This document shows, piece after piece, positions 1 to 11,810 of a DNA stretch of 64,000 nucleotides. This DNA comes from Microbispora amethystogenes (GTDB taxonomy: Bacteria > Actinomycetota > Actinomycetes > Streptosporangiales > Streptosporangiaceae), in NCBI RefSeq assembly GCF_016863015.1, contig NZ_BOOB01000014.1:248001-312000 (forward strand). The letters run 5' to 3'. Made by a program: the position numbers and the translations under genes. How positions within the stretch are numbered: position 1 is the stretch's first letter; each line of letters opens with the position of its first letter. Under the pieces are notes generated by a model, which worked only from the letters and a program-made list of their open reading frames with translations, searched no databases and was not told where the DNA came from.

Positions 1-208
1 GTTTCGACCCCAGGTCGGCCAGTGCGCGCCCGGCCGCCAGCTCGTCGCCGATCTCCGGCACCGGCCTGTCGGCCGGGTTGCGGCGGGCCCGGCCCACGCT
101 CTCGTGCCGCCGCCCGGAGGGCGTGTAGAGCACGGCGGTCGCCGTGGTGACGTCGTCCTTGTCGTCCTCGTTCACGAATATCTCGACGGTCCAGCGCTTC
201 GATTCCAT
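1..208 (-). CDS. DUF1876 (Rv1738-like) small stress protein, partial at window edge
   Basis: The reading frame starts at an ATG (206-208) with a GGGAGGTGG ribosome site just upstream and runs off the left edge, so the last residues are missing. The N-terminus reads MESKRWTVEIFVNEDD, followed by a segment around GRARRNPADRPVPEIGDELA. This matches the DUF1876 family of about 80-90 aa proteins, which includes Mycobacterium tuberculosis Rv1738, a dormancy-induced protein with a fold like ribosome hibernation factors. That ribosome-related role is family knowledge and not shown here. It diverges from a universal stress protein gene, and a 16-bp palindrome at 242-257 lies between the two. Confidence 0.85.
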   Translation of the reverse strand, partial: MESKRWTVEIFVNEDDKDDVTTATAVLYTPSGRRHESVGRARRNPADRPVPEIGDELAAGRALADLGSK

Positions 209-241
209 GCGGACCACCTCCCAGGAGTCCAGCATCCCTCC

Positions 242-257
242 GGGCCCGTACGGCCCC
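242..257. promoter_or_regulatory. 16-bp palindrome of DevR/OsdR-box type between divergent stress genes
   Basis: The site reads GGGCCCGTACGGCCCC: GGG, one base, the palindrome CCGTACGG, one base, CCC. It lies between the DUF1876 gene and the universal stress protein gene. The spacing resembles the GGGnCC-centre-GGnCCC boxes bound by DevR/DosR-type response regulators of actinobacteria. Binding is inferred from pattern and from the nature of the flanking genes. Confidence 0.45.
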
Positions 258-347
258 GGCACCCACCCCGTCGTGAGGACCGACGCGGTCTGAAGCGCCG
301 CCCCGGCGGTGGCCCCCACCGAGGAGGCGGCCAAGGAAGGAGCGCCC

Positions 348-1202
348 ATGCCCGGTCAGATCGTCGTCGGCACCGACGGCTCGCCCGCCGCGACGGCCGC
401 CGTGCGCTGGGCGGCGGACGACGCCGCCCGCCGCGGCTGCCCGCTCCGCCTCGTCTCGGTCGTGGACCACTGGGCGTACGGGATAGCGAAGTTCCCCACC
501 TCGGGCGGCGATCCGCTGACCCGGCACGCCGAGCGGGCGCTCGCCGCCGCCGAGGCCGTGGTGCGCGAACACCGGCCGGACGTGCCGATCAGCGCGGAGA
601 TCGTCGAAGGCATCCCCGCCCGCACGCTGCGGGACAAGGGGAATGAGGCCACCGAGATCGTCCTGGGCAGCAGAGGGCTCGGAGGCTTCGCCGGCATCGT
701 CGTCGGGTCGGTCAGCTCCCACGTCGCCGGGCAGGCGCCCTGCCCGGTCGTCGTCGTACGGCCGGGCTGGTCCGGAGGCCGCGGCGAGATCGTCGTGGGG
801 GTGGACGACTCGCCCGAATGCGATCCGGCCCTGGCGTACGCCTTCGAGCAGGCGCGGCTGCACGGCTGCGGCCTGCGGGCGGTGCACGCGTGGCGGCTTC
901 CGGCCCACCCGCTCGCCCCCGAGATCACCTACGACGTGGAGGAGGTGCGCGAGGCCCGCAGGCGCGTGGCGGAGGAGAAACTGGCGGGCCCGCGCCGGGG
1001 GTATCCGGACGTGGCGGTGCACGAGGAGAGCGTCTACGGCCACCCCGTCGACGCGCTCATCCAGGCGTCACGCACCGCCGACCTGCTCGTGGTCGGCTCG
1101 CGCGGCCGGGGCGCGCTGGGGTCGGCGATGCTCGGCTCGGTCAGCCGGGGCGTCCTGCACCACGCCGGGTGTCCCGTCGCCGTCGTACGGCCGCCGTGCT
1201 GA
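348..1202 (+). CDS. universal stress protein with two UspA domains
   Basis: The 284-aa protein carries two UspA domains in tandem. The first starts IVVGTDGSPAATAAVRWA (residues about 4-140). The second starts IVVGVDDSPECDPALAYA (about 148-284). Each ends with the ATP-binding pattern seen in this family, GSRGLGGFAGIVVGSVS and GSRGRGALGSAMLGSVS. An ATG at 348 behind AAGGAAGG fits the domain start better than the upstream in-frame GTG at 309. Tandem Usp proteins bind ATP and are induced under hypoxia or starvation in actinobacteria (family knowledge). It is divergent from the DUF1876 gene and convergent with the Hsp20 gene. Confidence 0.93.
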   Translation: MPGQIVVGTDGSPAATAAVRWAADDAARRGCPLRLVSVVDHWAYGIAKFPTSGGDPLTRHAERALAAAEAVVREHRPDVPISAEIVEGIPARTLRDKGNEATEIVLGSRGLGGFAGIVVGSVSSHVAGQAPCPVVVVRPGWSGGRGEIVVGVDDSPECDPALAYAFEQARLHGCGLRAVHAWRLPAHPLAPEITYDVEEVREARRRVAEEKLAGPRRGYPDVAVHEESVYGHPVDALIQASRTADLLVVGSRGRGALGSAMLGSVSRGVLHHAGCPVAVVRPPC

Positions 1203-1289
1203 GCCGTGTTCCTCGCCGTGCGTGTCCCGCGCCCCGTGTCCCACGCCTCGCGTTCCGCGTTCCGGCCGAGGGTGACAACCAAGGGCGAC

Positions 1290-1311
1290 GGCCCGCCCAG
1301 CCGGGCGGGCC
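1290..1311. terminator. stem-loop between convergent usp and hsp20 genes
   Basis: Perfect 9-bp GC stem GGCCCGCCC / GGGCGGGCC with a 4-nt loop in the gap between two convergent genes. There is no U-tract, as is usual for actinobacterial terminators. It probably serves both directions. Confidence 0.55.
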
Positions 1312-1358
1312 GCCGGTGGCGCCCTCGACAGCGGGCCTGGCACGCCCGGACGGGTCGG

Positions 1359-1793
1359 TCAGACTTCCCGCTGGCCCTCCGGCCGCTCGATCGGGATGCG
1401 CCTGCGCTCCTCCCGCTCCTCGGCGAGCCGTACGCTCACCTCAAGGATGCCCTTGTCATAGGTGGCCTTCACGTCGTTCTCATCCACGTTCGGGGGCAGC
1501 ACGATGGACCGGGTGAAGGTCCCGTACCGGAACTCGGTCCGGTGCCCCTGCCGCTCCTCGTGGCGCCTTTCGGCGTGGATGGTCAGGACTCCGCTCGACA
1601 CACTGATCTCGACGTCCTTCTCCGGGTCGATGCCGGGCAATTCAGCCCGCAGCACGTACCGGCCGTCCCTGACGTAGTCCTCCAGTCGCATCTGCTGGCC
1701 GGCCATCGGCCTCATCGCGGCCAGCGGCGCCTCCAGCAGGTCGAACAGGTCGGGCACGAGGCCCCGGGACTCCCGCCGCATCGGAACGCTCAT
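1359..1793 (-). CDS. Hsp20/alpha-crystallin small heat-shock protein
   Basis: 144 aa. The alpha-crystallin domain spans about residues 38-135. It begins MRLEDYVRDGRYVLRAELPG and contains the family's beta strands (DVEISVSSGVLTI, YGTFTRSIVLPPNVD, and the terminal DKGILEVSV). ATP-independent holdase chaperone of the cytoplasm that binds unfolding proteins (family knowledge). The start is the ATG at 1791-1793, preceded by GGAGGTGAC. A longer reading frame upstream overlaps the divergent cupin gene and lacks a ribosome site. No CIRCE or HAIR element was seen in the 174-bp gap. With the DUF1876 and Usp genes it forms a stress-protein group like that of mycobacterial dormancy regulons. Confidence 0.93.
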   Translation of the reverse strand: MSVPMRRESRGLVPDLFDLLEAPLAAMRPMAGQQMRLEDYVRDGRYVLRAELPGIDPEKDVEISVSSGVLTIHAERRHEERQGHRTEFRYGTFTRSIVLPPNVDENDVKATYDKGILEVSVRLAEEREERRRIPIERPEGQREV

Positions 1794-1967
1794 GGCTGTC
1801 ACCTCCGTCCGGCAGAACTCATCAAGAAAGACGTACCCCGGCATGAATCGGACAAATCGCCATGGCTGGGGTGATGCCGCCTGATGCAGGATGGTGATCG
1901 TGATACCGGAAGGGCTGAGGCACGGCTTCGGCAGGGCGCGACCGGCTCGCGGCGAAGGGAGTGCGTG

Positions 1968-2366
1968 ATGAGGTTCGTACGCGAAGGCGACATGAAGGCC
2001 ACCCGGCCGGGACCGGACAGGTTCACCGACGGCGTGTGGGAGGCGGAGGCGCTGGAGACGGTGCGGCCGGACGGCCTGAGCGCCCAGCGTTTCTCCTACG
2101 CCCCGCGGGCCCGCTCGGGCTGGCACACCCACGACGGGGAGCAGGCGCTGCACGTGCTGTCGGGACGCGGGGTGGTGGTGCGCTGGGGCGAGACCGAGGG
2201 CACGCCCATCGGACCGGGCGACTGGGTCCACGTGCAGCCGGGCGAGAAGCACTGGCACGGCGCCGCCGCCGACGACACGCTGGTGCACATCGCCGTCACC
2301 GCGAGCGGCAAGACCCACTGGCACGGCCCGGTGACCGACGAGGAGTACCACGCCGGCCTGGGCTGA
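1968..2366 (+). CDS. small single-domain cupin protein
   Basis: 132 aa. The beta-barrel motifs of the cupin fold are visible: GWHTHDGEQALHVLSGRG (motif 1, metal-binding His/His/Glu) and GDWVHVQPGEKHWHG (motif 2, His). The protein probably binds one divalent metal, but no substrate can be named. The ATG at 1968 has GGCGAAGGGA about 8 nt upstream. It is convergent with the P-loop kinase-like gene (13-bp gap) and divergent from the Hsp20 gene, so it may share that promoter region. Confidence 0.85.
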   Translation: MRFVREGDMKATRPGPDRFTDGVWEAEALETVRPDGLSAQRFSYAPRARSGWHTHDGEQALHVLSGRGVVVRWGETEGTPIGPGDWVHVQPGEKHWHGAAADDTLVHIAVTASGKTHWHGPVTDEEYHAGLG

Positions 2367-2379
2367 TCAGCGGCCGGCC

Positions 2380-2994
2380 TCAGCGGGCGCCTCCTGGGTC
2401 GGTGACGATGACGAGGCCGGCCCGGGAGCGCACGTCGTGGCGGGCGTAGTACCGCTCCTCCTGCTCGGCCCAGCGCCGCCAGTGGGGCGCGTACGTCTCG
2501 CCGTCGCGGGCGAGCGCCCGCGCCCGGCGGACCTGCTCGCCGGCCTCCAGCCACACCAGCCCGGTGAGGTACGGCCGGGCCTCGCGGGCGCCGCAGCCCA
2601 CGCCTTCGATCACGAGGGTGTCCGGCTCGGCGATCTCGTGCCATTCCGCGTACTCGCCACGTGCCCAGTCGTAGCGGCGCCAGCGTGCCGGGCGGCCGAG
2701 GACGAGCGGCCGCAGCACCCACTCCAGCAGGGCGTCCACCCCGGCCTGCAGGCCGTCCCAGCCGTCGTACAGGTCGTCCATGCGGACGACCGGCGCGGTG
2801 AGCGCCGCGGCAACGGCGACGGCCAGCGTCGACTTGCCCGCGCCCGAGCGTCCCTCGACGGCCAGGACGCGGGTGCCGCCCGCGCGGGCGGGCCGCGCGC
2901 GCAACCAGCGCGCGACGGCGGCGGCGTCCGGCGTCACGCGCGCCGGGCTCGACGGAGCCGCCGCGTACGGCCGGCGCCCCCTCCCCTCATCCAC
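2380..2994 (-). CDS. uridine-kinase-like P-loop NTPase
   Basis: About 204 aa from a GTG at 2994; the next in-frame GTG near 2940 is a possible alternative. Walker A is GRSGAGKST at about residues 48-56, followed by VVRMDDLYDGW, the acid-bearing segment typical of the uridine kinase/phosphoribulokinase superfamily. A VIEGVGCG strand follows. Homologues are annotated uridine kinase or (d)NMP kinase, but the true substrate is unknown. The start overlaps the stop of the TetR gene by 8 bp in the same direction, so the two are probably co-transcribed. Confidence 0.7.
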   Translation of the reverse strand: MDEGRGRRPYAAAPSSPARVTPDAAAVARWLRARPARAGGTRVLAVEGRSGAGKSTLAVAVAAALTAPVVRMDDLYDGWDGLQAGVDALLEWVLRPLVLGRPARWRRYDWARGEYAEWHEIAEPDTLVIEGVGCGAREARPYLTGLVWLEAGEQVRRARALARDGETYAPHWRRWAEQEERYYARHDVRSRAGLVIVTDPGGAR

Positions 2995-3556
2995 GGAGGG
3001 GGCTGACCCCCGCGACGGCCAGGCCGAGCAGCCGGTCCGCCTCGGCGGCGGCGTCCGGACGGTGTTCCGTGGCCAGGGCGATGCCGGTGATCAGGGTGAG
3101 CAGGTCGGCGACGGTCACGCCGGGTGCCAGCGCGCCGTCGTCCGCGGCGCGGCGCACCAGTGGCTCACCCGCCTCGGTGAGCTGCGCCGAGCAGCAGTAC
3201 TCGTGCGCCGCGTCGCCGTCGAGCGTGGGGTCGAGGGTCAGCGCCGTGGCCAGCCCCCGGATGGTCGCGGCGTCCGCGACGATGGCGCTGAGCCATTCCA
3301 GCAACGCGGCGCGGGTGTCGGACCTGCCGGTCAGCTCGCGGGCGTGGGCGCACAGGGTCTCCACCCGTTCGCGGAAGACCGCCTCCAGCAGTGCGCGGCG
3401 GCTGGGGAAGTGACGGCGCAGCGTGGCGGAGCCGACCCCCGCGGTCCGGGCGATCTGCTCCAGGGAGGCCTCGGGGCCGTGGGCGGCGATCTCCTCCTTG
3501 GCCACGGCGAGAAGGAGGCCGTAGTTGCGCCGGGCGTCCGCACGCTGGACGGGCAT
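2987..3556 (-). CDS. TetR-family repressor
   Basis: 189 aa. The N-terminal helix-turn-helix (about residues 14-60) is seen in SLEQIARTAGVGSATLRRHF, with the classic TetR lead-in ARRNYGLLLAVAKEEIAAHG. The C-terminal half is a ligand-binding helical bundle, similar to TetR proteins that repress divergent NmrA or SDR oxidoreductase genes. The ATG at 3554-3556 has GAGGTGA upstream. It diverges from the NmrA-like gene over a 104-bp gap holding two near-identical palindromes, so auto-repression and control of the oxidoreductase gene are likely (inference). Confidence 0.88.
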   Translation of the reverse strand: MPVQRADARRNYGLLLAVAKEEIAAHGPEASLEQIARTAGVGSATLRRHFPSRRALLEAVFRERVETLCAHARELTGRSDTRAALLEWLSAIVADAATIRGLATALTLDPTLDGDAAHEYCCSAQLTEAGEPLVRRAADDGALAPGVTVADLLTLITGIALATEHRPDAAAEADRLLGLAVAGVSPLRG

Positions 3557-3575
3557 CGCGTCACCTCGTGGTTGC

Positions 3576-3598
3576 TAAGTGGCGGGGTCCGCCGTATC
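3576..3598. promoter_or_regulatory. upstream copy of TetR operator (imperfect palindrome)
   Basis: Aligned to the site at 3610-3632 it matches at 18 of 23 positions, sharing the core GGCGGGG.CCGCCGT. It begins exactly 34 bp upstream of the second site. It lies immediately before the TetR start codon and is probably a second operator of the same repressor. Confidence 0.6.
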
Positions 3599-3609
3599 TT
3601 ACCGAAAGA

Positions 3610-3632
3610 TAAACGGCGGGGCCCGCCGTTTA
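3610..3632. promoter_or_regulatory. perfect 23-bp palindromic operator
   Basis: Arms TAAACGGCGGG and CCCGCCGTTTA flank a single central G. It lies 28 bp upstream of the NmrA-like gene and 53 bp upstream of the TetR start. Length and position are typical of TetR operators. Confidence 0.7.
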
Positions 3633-3660
3633 GCTGACATCCACCTGTAGGAGGGGACTC

Positions 3661-4587
3661 ATGTCCACCGAATCCGCACCCGTCCTGGTCACCGGCGCCA
3701 CCGGACGGCAGGGCGGCGCCACCGCCCGCGCCCTGCTCGCGAACGGCGTTCCCGTCCGGGCGCTGGTCCGCGACCCCTCGACTGCCCGGGCGAGGGCGGT
3801 CGAGGCGCTCGGCGCCGAACTGGTGACCGGCGACCTGAACGACCGCGACTCCGTGGTCAGGGCCGCGCGGGGAGCCCGGGCCGTCTTCTCGGTGCAGATG
3901 CCCCCGATCAAGGGAGACGCCTACGACTTCGAGGGCGAGGTGGCCCAGGCCGTCAACCTGGTGGAGGGCGCTCTGGCCGCGGGCGTGCCGCAGTTCGTGC
4001 ACACATCAGTCACGGGCGCGGGACGTCACACCGAGGCCCCCGGCTGGGCCGAAGGCCGCTGGGCGTCGATAGAGCCCGCCCTCACCGCCAAGGCCGAGGC
4101 CCAGGACCGGGTACGGAAGGCGGGCTTCCCGCGCTGGACGATCATCAAGCCGGGATTCTTCATGGAGAACTTCCTGCCGTCGACGGCCTACCTGCTTCCC
4201 CGCGGGGTCGAAGGGGGAATCGTGACCGTGCTGAGGCCCGCCACCCGGCTCTCCCTCGTCGCGGCCGGCGACATCGGCGCGGCGGCCGCCGCGGCCTTCG
4301 CCGCGCCGGACCGGTTCCACGAGGTCGAGCTGGAACTGGCCAGTGACTATCTCTCGATGGCGGAGATCGCCGGGGTCCTCTCCCGCGCTCTGGGCAGGGA
4401 GCTGGCCGCGCCCGACATGACCATGGAGGAGGCGATCGCCGCCGGAATGCCGGGAGCGGGCGTCACCTCACACGAGTACCTCAACGCGGTCGGTCAGCAC
4501 GCCCGCCCGGAGTACGCGCGGGCCTTCGGCATCCCGCTCACGACCTTCGAGGAATGGGCGCGCGAAAACTTCCGGGCCGCGGCCTGA
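3661..4587 (+). CDS. NmrA-like NAD(P)-binding oxidoreductase
   Basis: 308 aa. The Rossmann dinucleotide site is at the N-terminus, VTGATGRQGGATARALL (residues about 9-25). The body follows the NmrA/HSCARG pattern: VRALVRDPS for cofactor phosphate contact, GDLNDRDSVVRAARGA, and a C-terminal substrate region. There is no SDR YxxxK catalytic pair in the standard place. Relatives are NAD(P)H:quinone reductases or redox sensors. The ribosome site TAGGAGGGGA precedes the ATG at 3661. It lies under the tandem palindromes next to its divergent TetR regulator, suggesting induction by a quinone-like or electrophilic ligand (inference). Confidence 0.85.
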   Translation: MSTESAPVLVTGATGRQGGATARALLANGVPVRALVRDPSTARARAVEALGAELVTGDLNDRDSVVRAARGARAVFSVQMPPIKGDAYDFEGEVAQAVNLVEGALAAGVPQFVHTSVTGAGRHTEAPGWAEGRWASIEPALTAKAEAQDRVRKAGFPRWTIIKPGFFMENFLPSTAYLLPRGVEGGIVTVLRPATRLSLVAAGDIGAAAAAAFAAPDRFHEVELELASDYLSMAEIAGVLSRALGRELAAPDMTMEEAIAAGMPGAGVTSHEYLNAVGQHARPEYARAFGIPLTTFEEWARENFRAAA

Positions 4588-4809
4588 CTCTTCGCGGGGA
4601 CACCGAGACTTGCCGAGGGGGTGGCGTACGCGGGTGGGCCCGGTTCGGGCATGGAGCGGCCACGGGTCGGACAAGGGGCGGACCAGGGCGGACCCGGGTC
4701 GCGGAGATGGCGAATGGCGAGGGCACGGTGTGGACGCGGTGTGGACACGGGGCGGCCCGGAGGGGCCGTCCGGTCCCTCCGGGCCGCTCGCGGAGCTCCC
4801 GGCCGAGTG
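4588..4809. other. GC-rich non-coding gap
   Basis: 222 bp between convergent genes. Short irregular direct repeats (GTGTGGAC, GGGCGGACC) are present, but there is no supported gene or clear terminator. Confidence 0.5.
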
Positions 4810-5100
4810 CTAGACGCCTGCGCGGGTGGGGCGGCGGATGTCGCTGCTCTGCTCCTGCCACTCGGGGGTCTCGCGCCCCTTCTCCTCGGACATCTCCTCA
4901 AGTTGCAGGGCGATGCCCATCGCGAAGAAGGTCGGGGCCCACTCGCCGACGAACAGCGCCCAGCGGTCCGCGCGTTCGATGCCCGCCTGCTCGTATTTGT
5001 TCGAGAGGATCCAGGAGGCGATCGACATGCCGATCGACCCGAACGCCGCGCCGTACATCATGTTGGAGCGGAGCCCTATCTTGTGGAGCGTCTTGATCAT
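4810..5100 (-). CDS. small two-helix membrane protein, unknown function
   Basis: 96 aa. Two hydrophobic stretches are visible: about residues 13-32 (NMMYGAAFGSIGMSIASWIL) and about 46-66 (RWALFVGEWAPTFFAMGIAL). A charged C-terminal tail (EEMSEEKGRETPEWQEQ) follows. The ATG at 5098-5100 has an AAGGGGGA ribosome site. I do not recognise a named family. The gene is divergent from polyphosphate glucokinase. Confidence 0.75.
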   Translation of the reverse strand: MIKTLHKIGLRSNMMYGAAFGSIGMSIASWILSNKYEQAGIERADRWALFVGEWAPTFFAMGIALQLEEMSEEKGRETPEWQEQSSDIRRPTRAGV

Positions 5101-5251
5101 GGTGTCCCCCTTGTGGTGATTTGCCCCTCTTTGTGGGCTACCCGGCCTCTTCTGACGTAACCCGCCGCACCCGTGACGGCGTGCGATACTCGCGACCGCG
5201 CATGAGGAGAGGCCGACGGGGTAGCCGTGGAGCCGGACCGGGAGGGAAGTC

Positions 5252-5987
<736 letters not shown>

Positions 5988-5989
<2 letters not shown>

Positions 5990-6308
5990 GTCGGCCTGGC
6001 CGGGGTCAGCCCGCCCTGGGTCGGCCTGGCCGGGGTCGGCCTGGCCGGGGTCGGCCTGCCCTGAGTCGGCCTGGCCGGGGTCGGCCTGGCCGGGGTCGGC
6101 CTGCCCTGAGTCGGCCTGCCCTGAGTCGGCCTGCCCTGGGTCGGCCTGCCCTGGGTCGGCCTGCTCTGTGCCTGCCCTCCGCTGAGTCGGCCCGCGCTGC
6201 GCCTCCGCTGAGTTTGCCTGCGCTGAGTTGGCTGTCCTGGGCTCGCCTGCGCTCGGTCGGCCTGAGTTGGGTCGCCAGCACTGAGTTGCCTGCACTGAGT
6301 TGGCGGCT
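5988..6308. repeat. intergenic 15-bp tandem repeat tract (VNTR-like)
   Basis: About twenty head-to-tail copies of a 15-bp unit, GGTCGGCCTGGCCGG or its variant GAGTCGGCCTGCCCT, start within the last codons of ppgK. Units decay towards the right end (6180-6308). There are no unique spacers, so this is not a CRISPR array. No gene is supported in it. Confidence 0.85.
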
Positions 6309-6402
6309 CTGCGCCCCCCAGCCCCGTGCACGCTTACCCCGAGCGATAGATCTCCCTTATTCCTACCTGGACAGCGGGTATTCTTGCTGTCATGATTGAC
6401 TC

Positions 6403-6474
6403 ATGAGCTTCTCGGGTGGGTTGACCCAGCGCCGGCACATCGACCTGCTGCGCGTCTGCGCCGCCGCTTGTTGA
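6403..6474 (+). CDS. cysteine-ended leader peptide upstream of regulator gene
   Basis: A 23-codon reading frame encodes MSFSGGLTQRRHIDLLRVCA followed by AAC and TGA. The RRHIDLLRVC-x-A-x-C ending matches the actinobacterial family annotated as putative leader peptides, usually upstream of sulfur or redox genes and thought to sense cysteine supply. The stop at 6472-6474 is followed after 6 nt by a strong hairpin (6481-6497). The peptide ends 100 bp before the winged-helix gene in the same direction. This layout suggests translation-coupled attenuation by Cys-tRNA level (inference). Confidence 0.75.
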   Translation: MSFSGGLTQRRHIDLLRVCAAAC

Positions 6475-6480
6475 CCGCCT

Positions 6481-6497
6481 GCCGGCGAATCGCCGGC
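6481..6497 (+). promoter_or_regulatory. hairpin after leader peptide, possible attenuator
   Basis: The perfect inverted repeat GCCGGCGA / TCGCCGGC with one central base starts 6 nt after the leader stop codon. A ribosome stalled at the two Cys codons would sit close enough to affect folding. No alternative antiterminator stem was worked out. Confidence 0.5.
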
Positions 6498-6574
6498 GAG
6501 TGTGTCACCACCATTCCGTAAGACAGGCGTTCCGTACGCGACAGGCCCTTACGTGACAGGCGAGGAGAAGCGAC

Positions 6575-7279
6575 ATGTCCCAGAATGTGATCGAATCCGG
6601 CGTACAGGGCTACGAGCACGGCCATGAGCCCCCCGACCCCGGGCAGGGCTCCGTGCTCGGTGTGCTTCCCGTGCCGGGCACCGGAGCCGCGCTGATGATC
6701 GTGGGCTATCTCGTGCCCGCCGACAGCTCCCTGGACGTACCGGCCCGGACGCCCCGTCCGGCCGCCGAGGAGAGCGCCGCCGTGGAGAGCGACACGATGA
6801 GCAGGACGGCCCGGGCGGCCGTCGAGTTCGCCGGGGCCGCCATCGCGGGCGGGCCGCTGTCCACCGCGTCCTCCACCGCGTCCTCCATCGCGGGCGGGCC
6901 GCCGTCCGCCGGCTCCTCCGAGGCGCCGGCCACGCGGGAGCGGCCATCCGGACCGGCGTGGCACGAGTTCTCCGCCGCGTCCCCCGCGGAGGGGGAACTG
7001 GTCCTGGACCGCACCGCGCGGGTGGCCCGCAGCGGTGGCGAGGAGATCGAGCTCACCTACCGGGAGTTCGAGCTCCTCGACTACCTCACCTCGGCGCCGG
7101 GCCGGGTCTACAACCGCCGCCAGCTCATGGCGGCCGTCTGGGACCGGTACGACGAGGAGGGCGGGCGCACGGTCGACGTGCACGTGCTGCGGCTGCGCCG
7201 CAAGCTCGGCAGGCACGCGGGCCGGATCGTCACCGTCCGGAACGTGGGATACAAGTACCAACCCCCGCGCCGCCACTGA
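6575..7279 (+). CDS. orphan OmpR/PhoB-type winged-helix DNA-binding protein
   Basis: 234 aa. The C-terminal part (about 140-234) is a Trans_reg_C winged helix: ELVLDRTARVARSGGEEIEL, LTYREFELLDYL, GRVYNRRQLMAAVW, then the recognition helix region RTVDVHVLRLRRKLG and the wing VRNVGYKY. The N-terminal 130 residues are low-complexity (Ala/Ser/Pro/Gly) with no receiver-domain acids, so there is no phosphorylation site. The start ATG at 6575 is preceded by GAGGAGAAG. The gene follows the cysteine leader peptide and may respond to sulfur status (inference). There is no kinase partner nearby. Confidence 0.83.
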   Translation: MSQNVIESGVQGYEHGHEPPDPGQGSVLGVLPVPGTGAALMIVGYLVPADSSLDVPARTPRPAAEESAAVESDTMSRTARAAVEFAGAAIAGGPLSTASSTASSIAGGPPSAGSSEAPATRERPSGPAWHEFSAASPAEGELVLDRTARVARSGGEEIELTYREFELLDYLTSAPGRVYNRRQLMAAVWDRYDEEGGRTVDVHVLRLRRKLGRHAGRIVTVRNVGYKYQPPRRH

Positions 7280-7293
7280 AGTTCACCACCGAA

Positions 7294-7530
7294 GTCGCCA
7301 CCGGGCCGCCGTCTGGGCCTGGGGCCGCCATCTGAGGTCGCCGTCTGGGGTCATCACCGAAGTCGCCGCTGGGGTCGCCGTCTGAGGCCGCTGTCCGAGG
7401 CGTCCTTCTAGGGCGTCCGTCCGAGGCCTCCGTCTGTTTGGGGCCGCCGTCTGGGGTCGCTGTCTGTGGTCGCTGTCCGGGGCCGCTGTCCGAGGCTCCG
7501 TCTGGGGCGTCTGCCATCGGTGCCGTGATG
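7294..7530. repeat. second intergenic 15-bp repeat tract
   Basis: The 429-bp gap between the winged-helix gene and hrpA is filled largely by degenerate copies of a roughly 15-bp unit, GGTCGCCGTCTGGGG and relatives such as GGCCGCTGTCCGAGG. No promoter, RNA or small gene could be supported. The unit length equals that of the tract at 5988-6308 but the sequence differs. Confidence 0.7.
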
Positions 7531-7711
7531 ACCGGGCATGGGCCCTGACCGGCCCGTGAGCCCACTGCGGGCCCACTGCGGGCCTGCCGTGGCCGGCCGT
7601 GGCGGGGGTGCCCGGCCGGCCCTCGGCGGCCTCCTCTGGCGGGCCCCCCGCCGCGCGGATCGAAAACGGCTGGCAGATCGGCCGGGGGCGTTGCCTATCC
7701 TTGAGCCTGGA

Positions 7712-11776
<4,065 letters not shown>

Positions 11777-11810
11777 CCCCAGCCACCCCGGCGGGCTTCA
11801 GCGGCCGCTT

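Noticed and set aside
4588-4809. Small protein genes in the gap after the NmrA-like gene
   Set aside because: All frames give Arg/Gly-rich text without ribosome sites or motifs.
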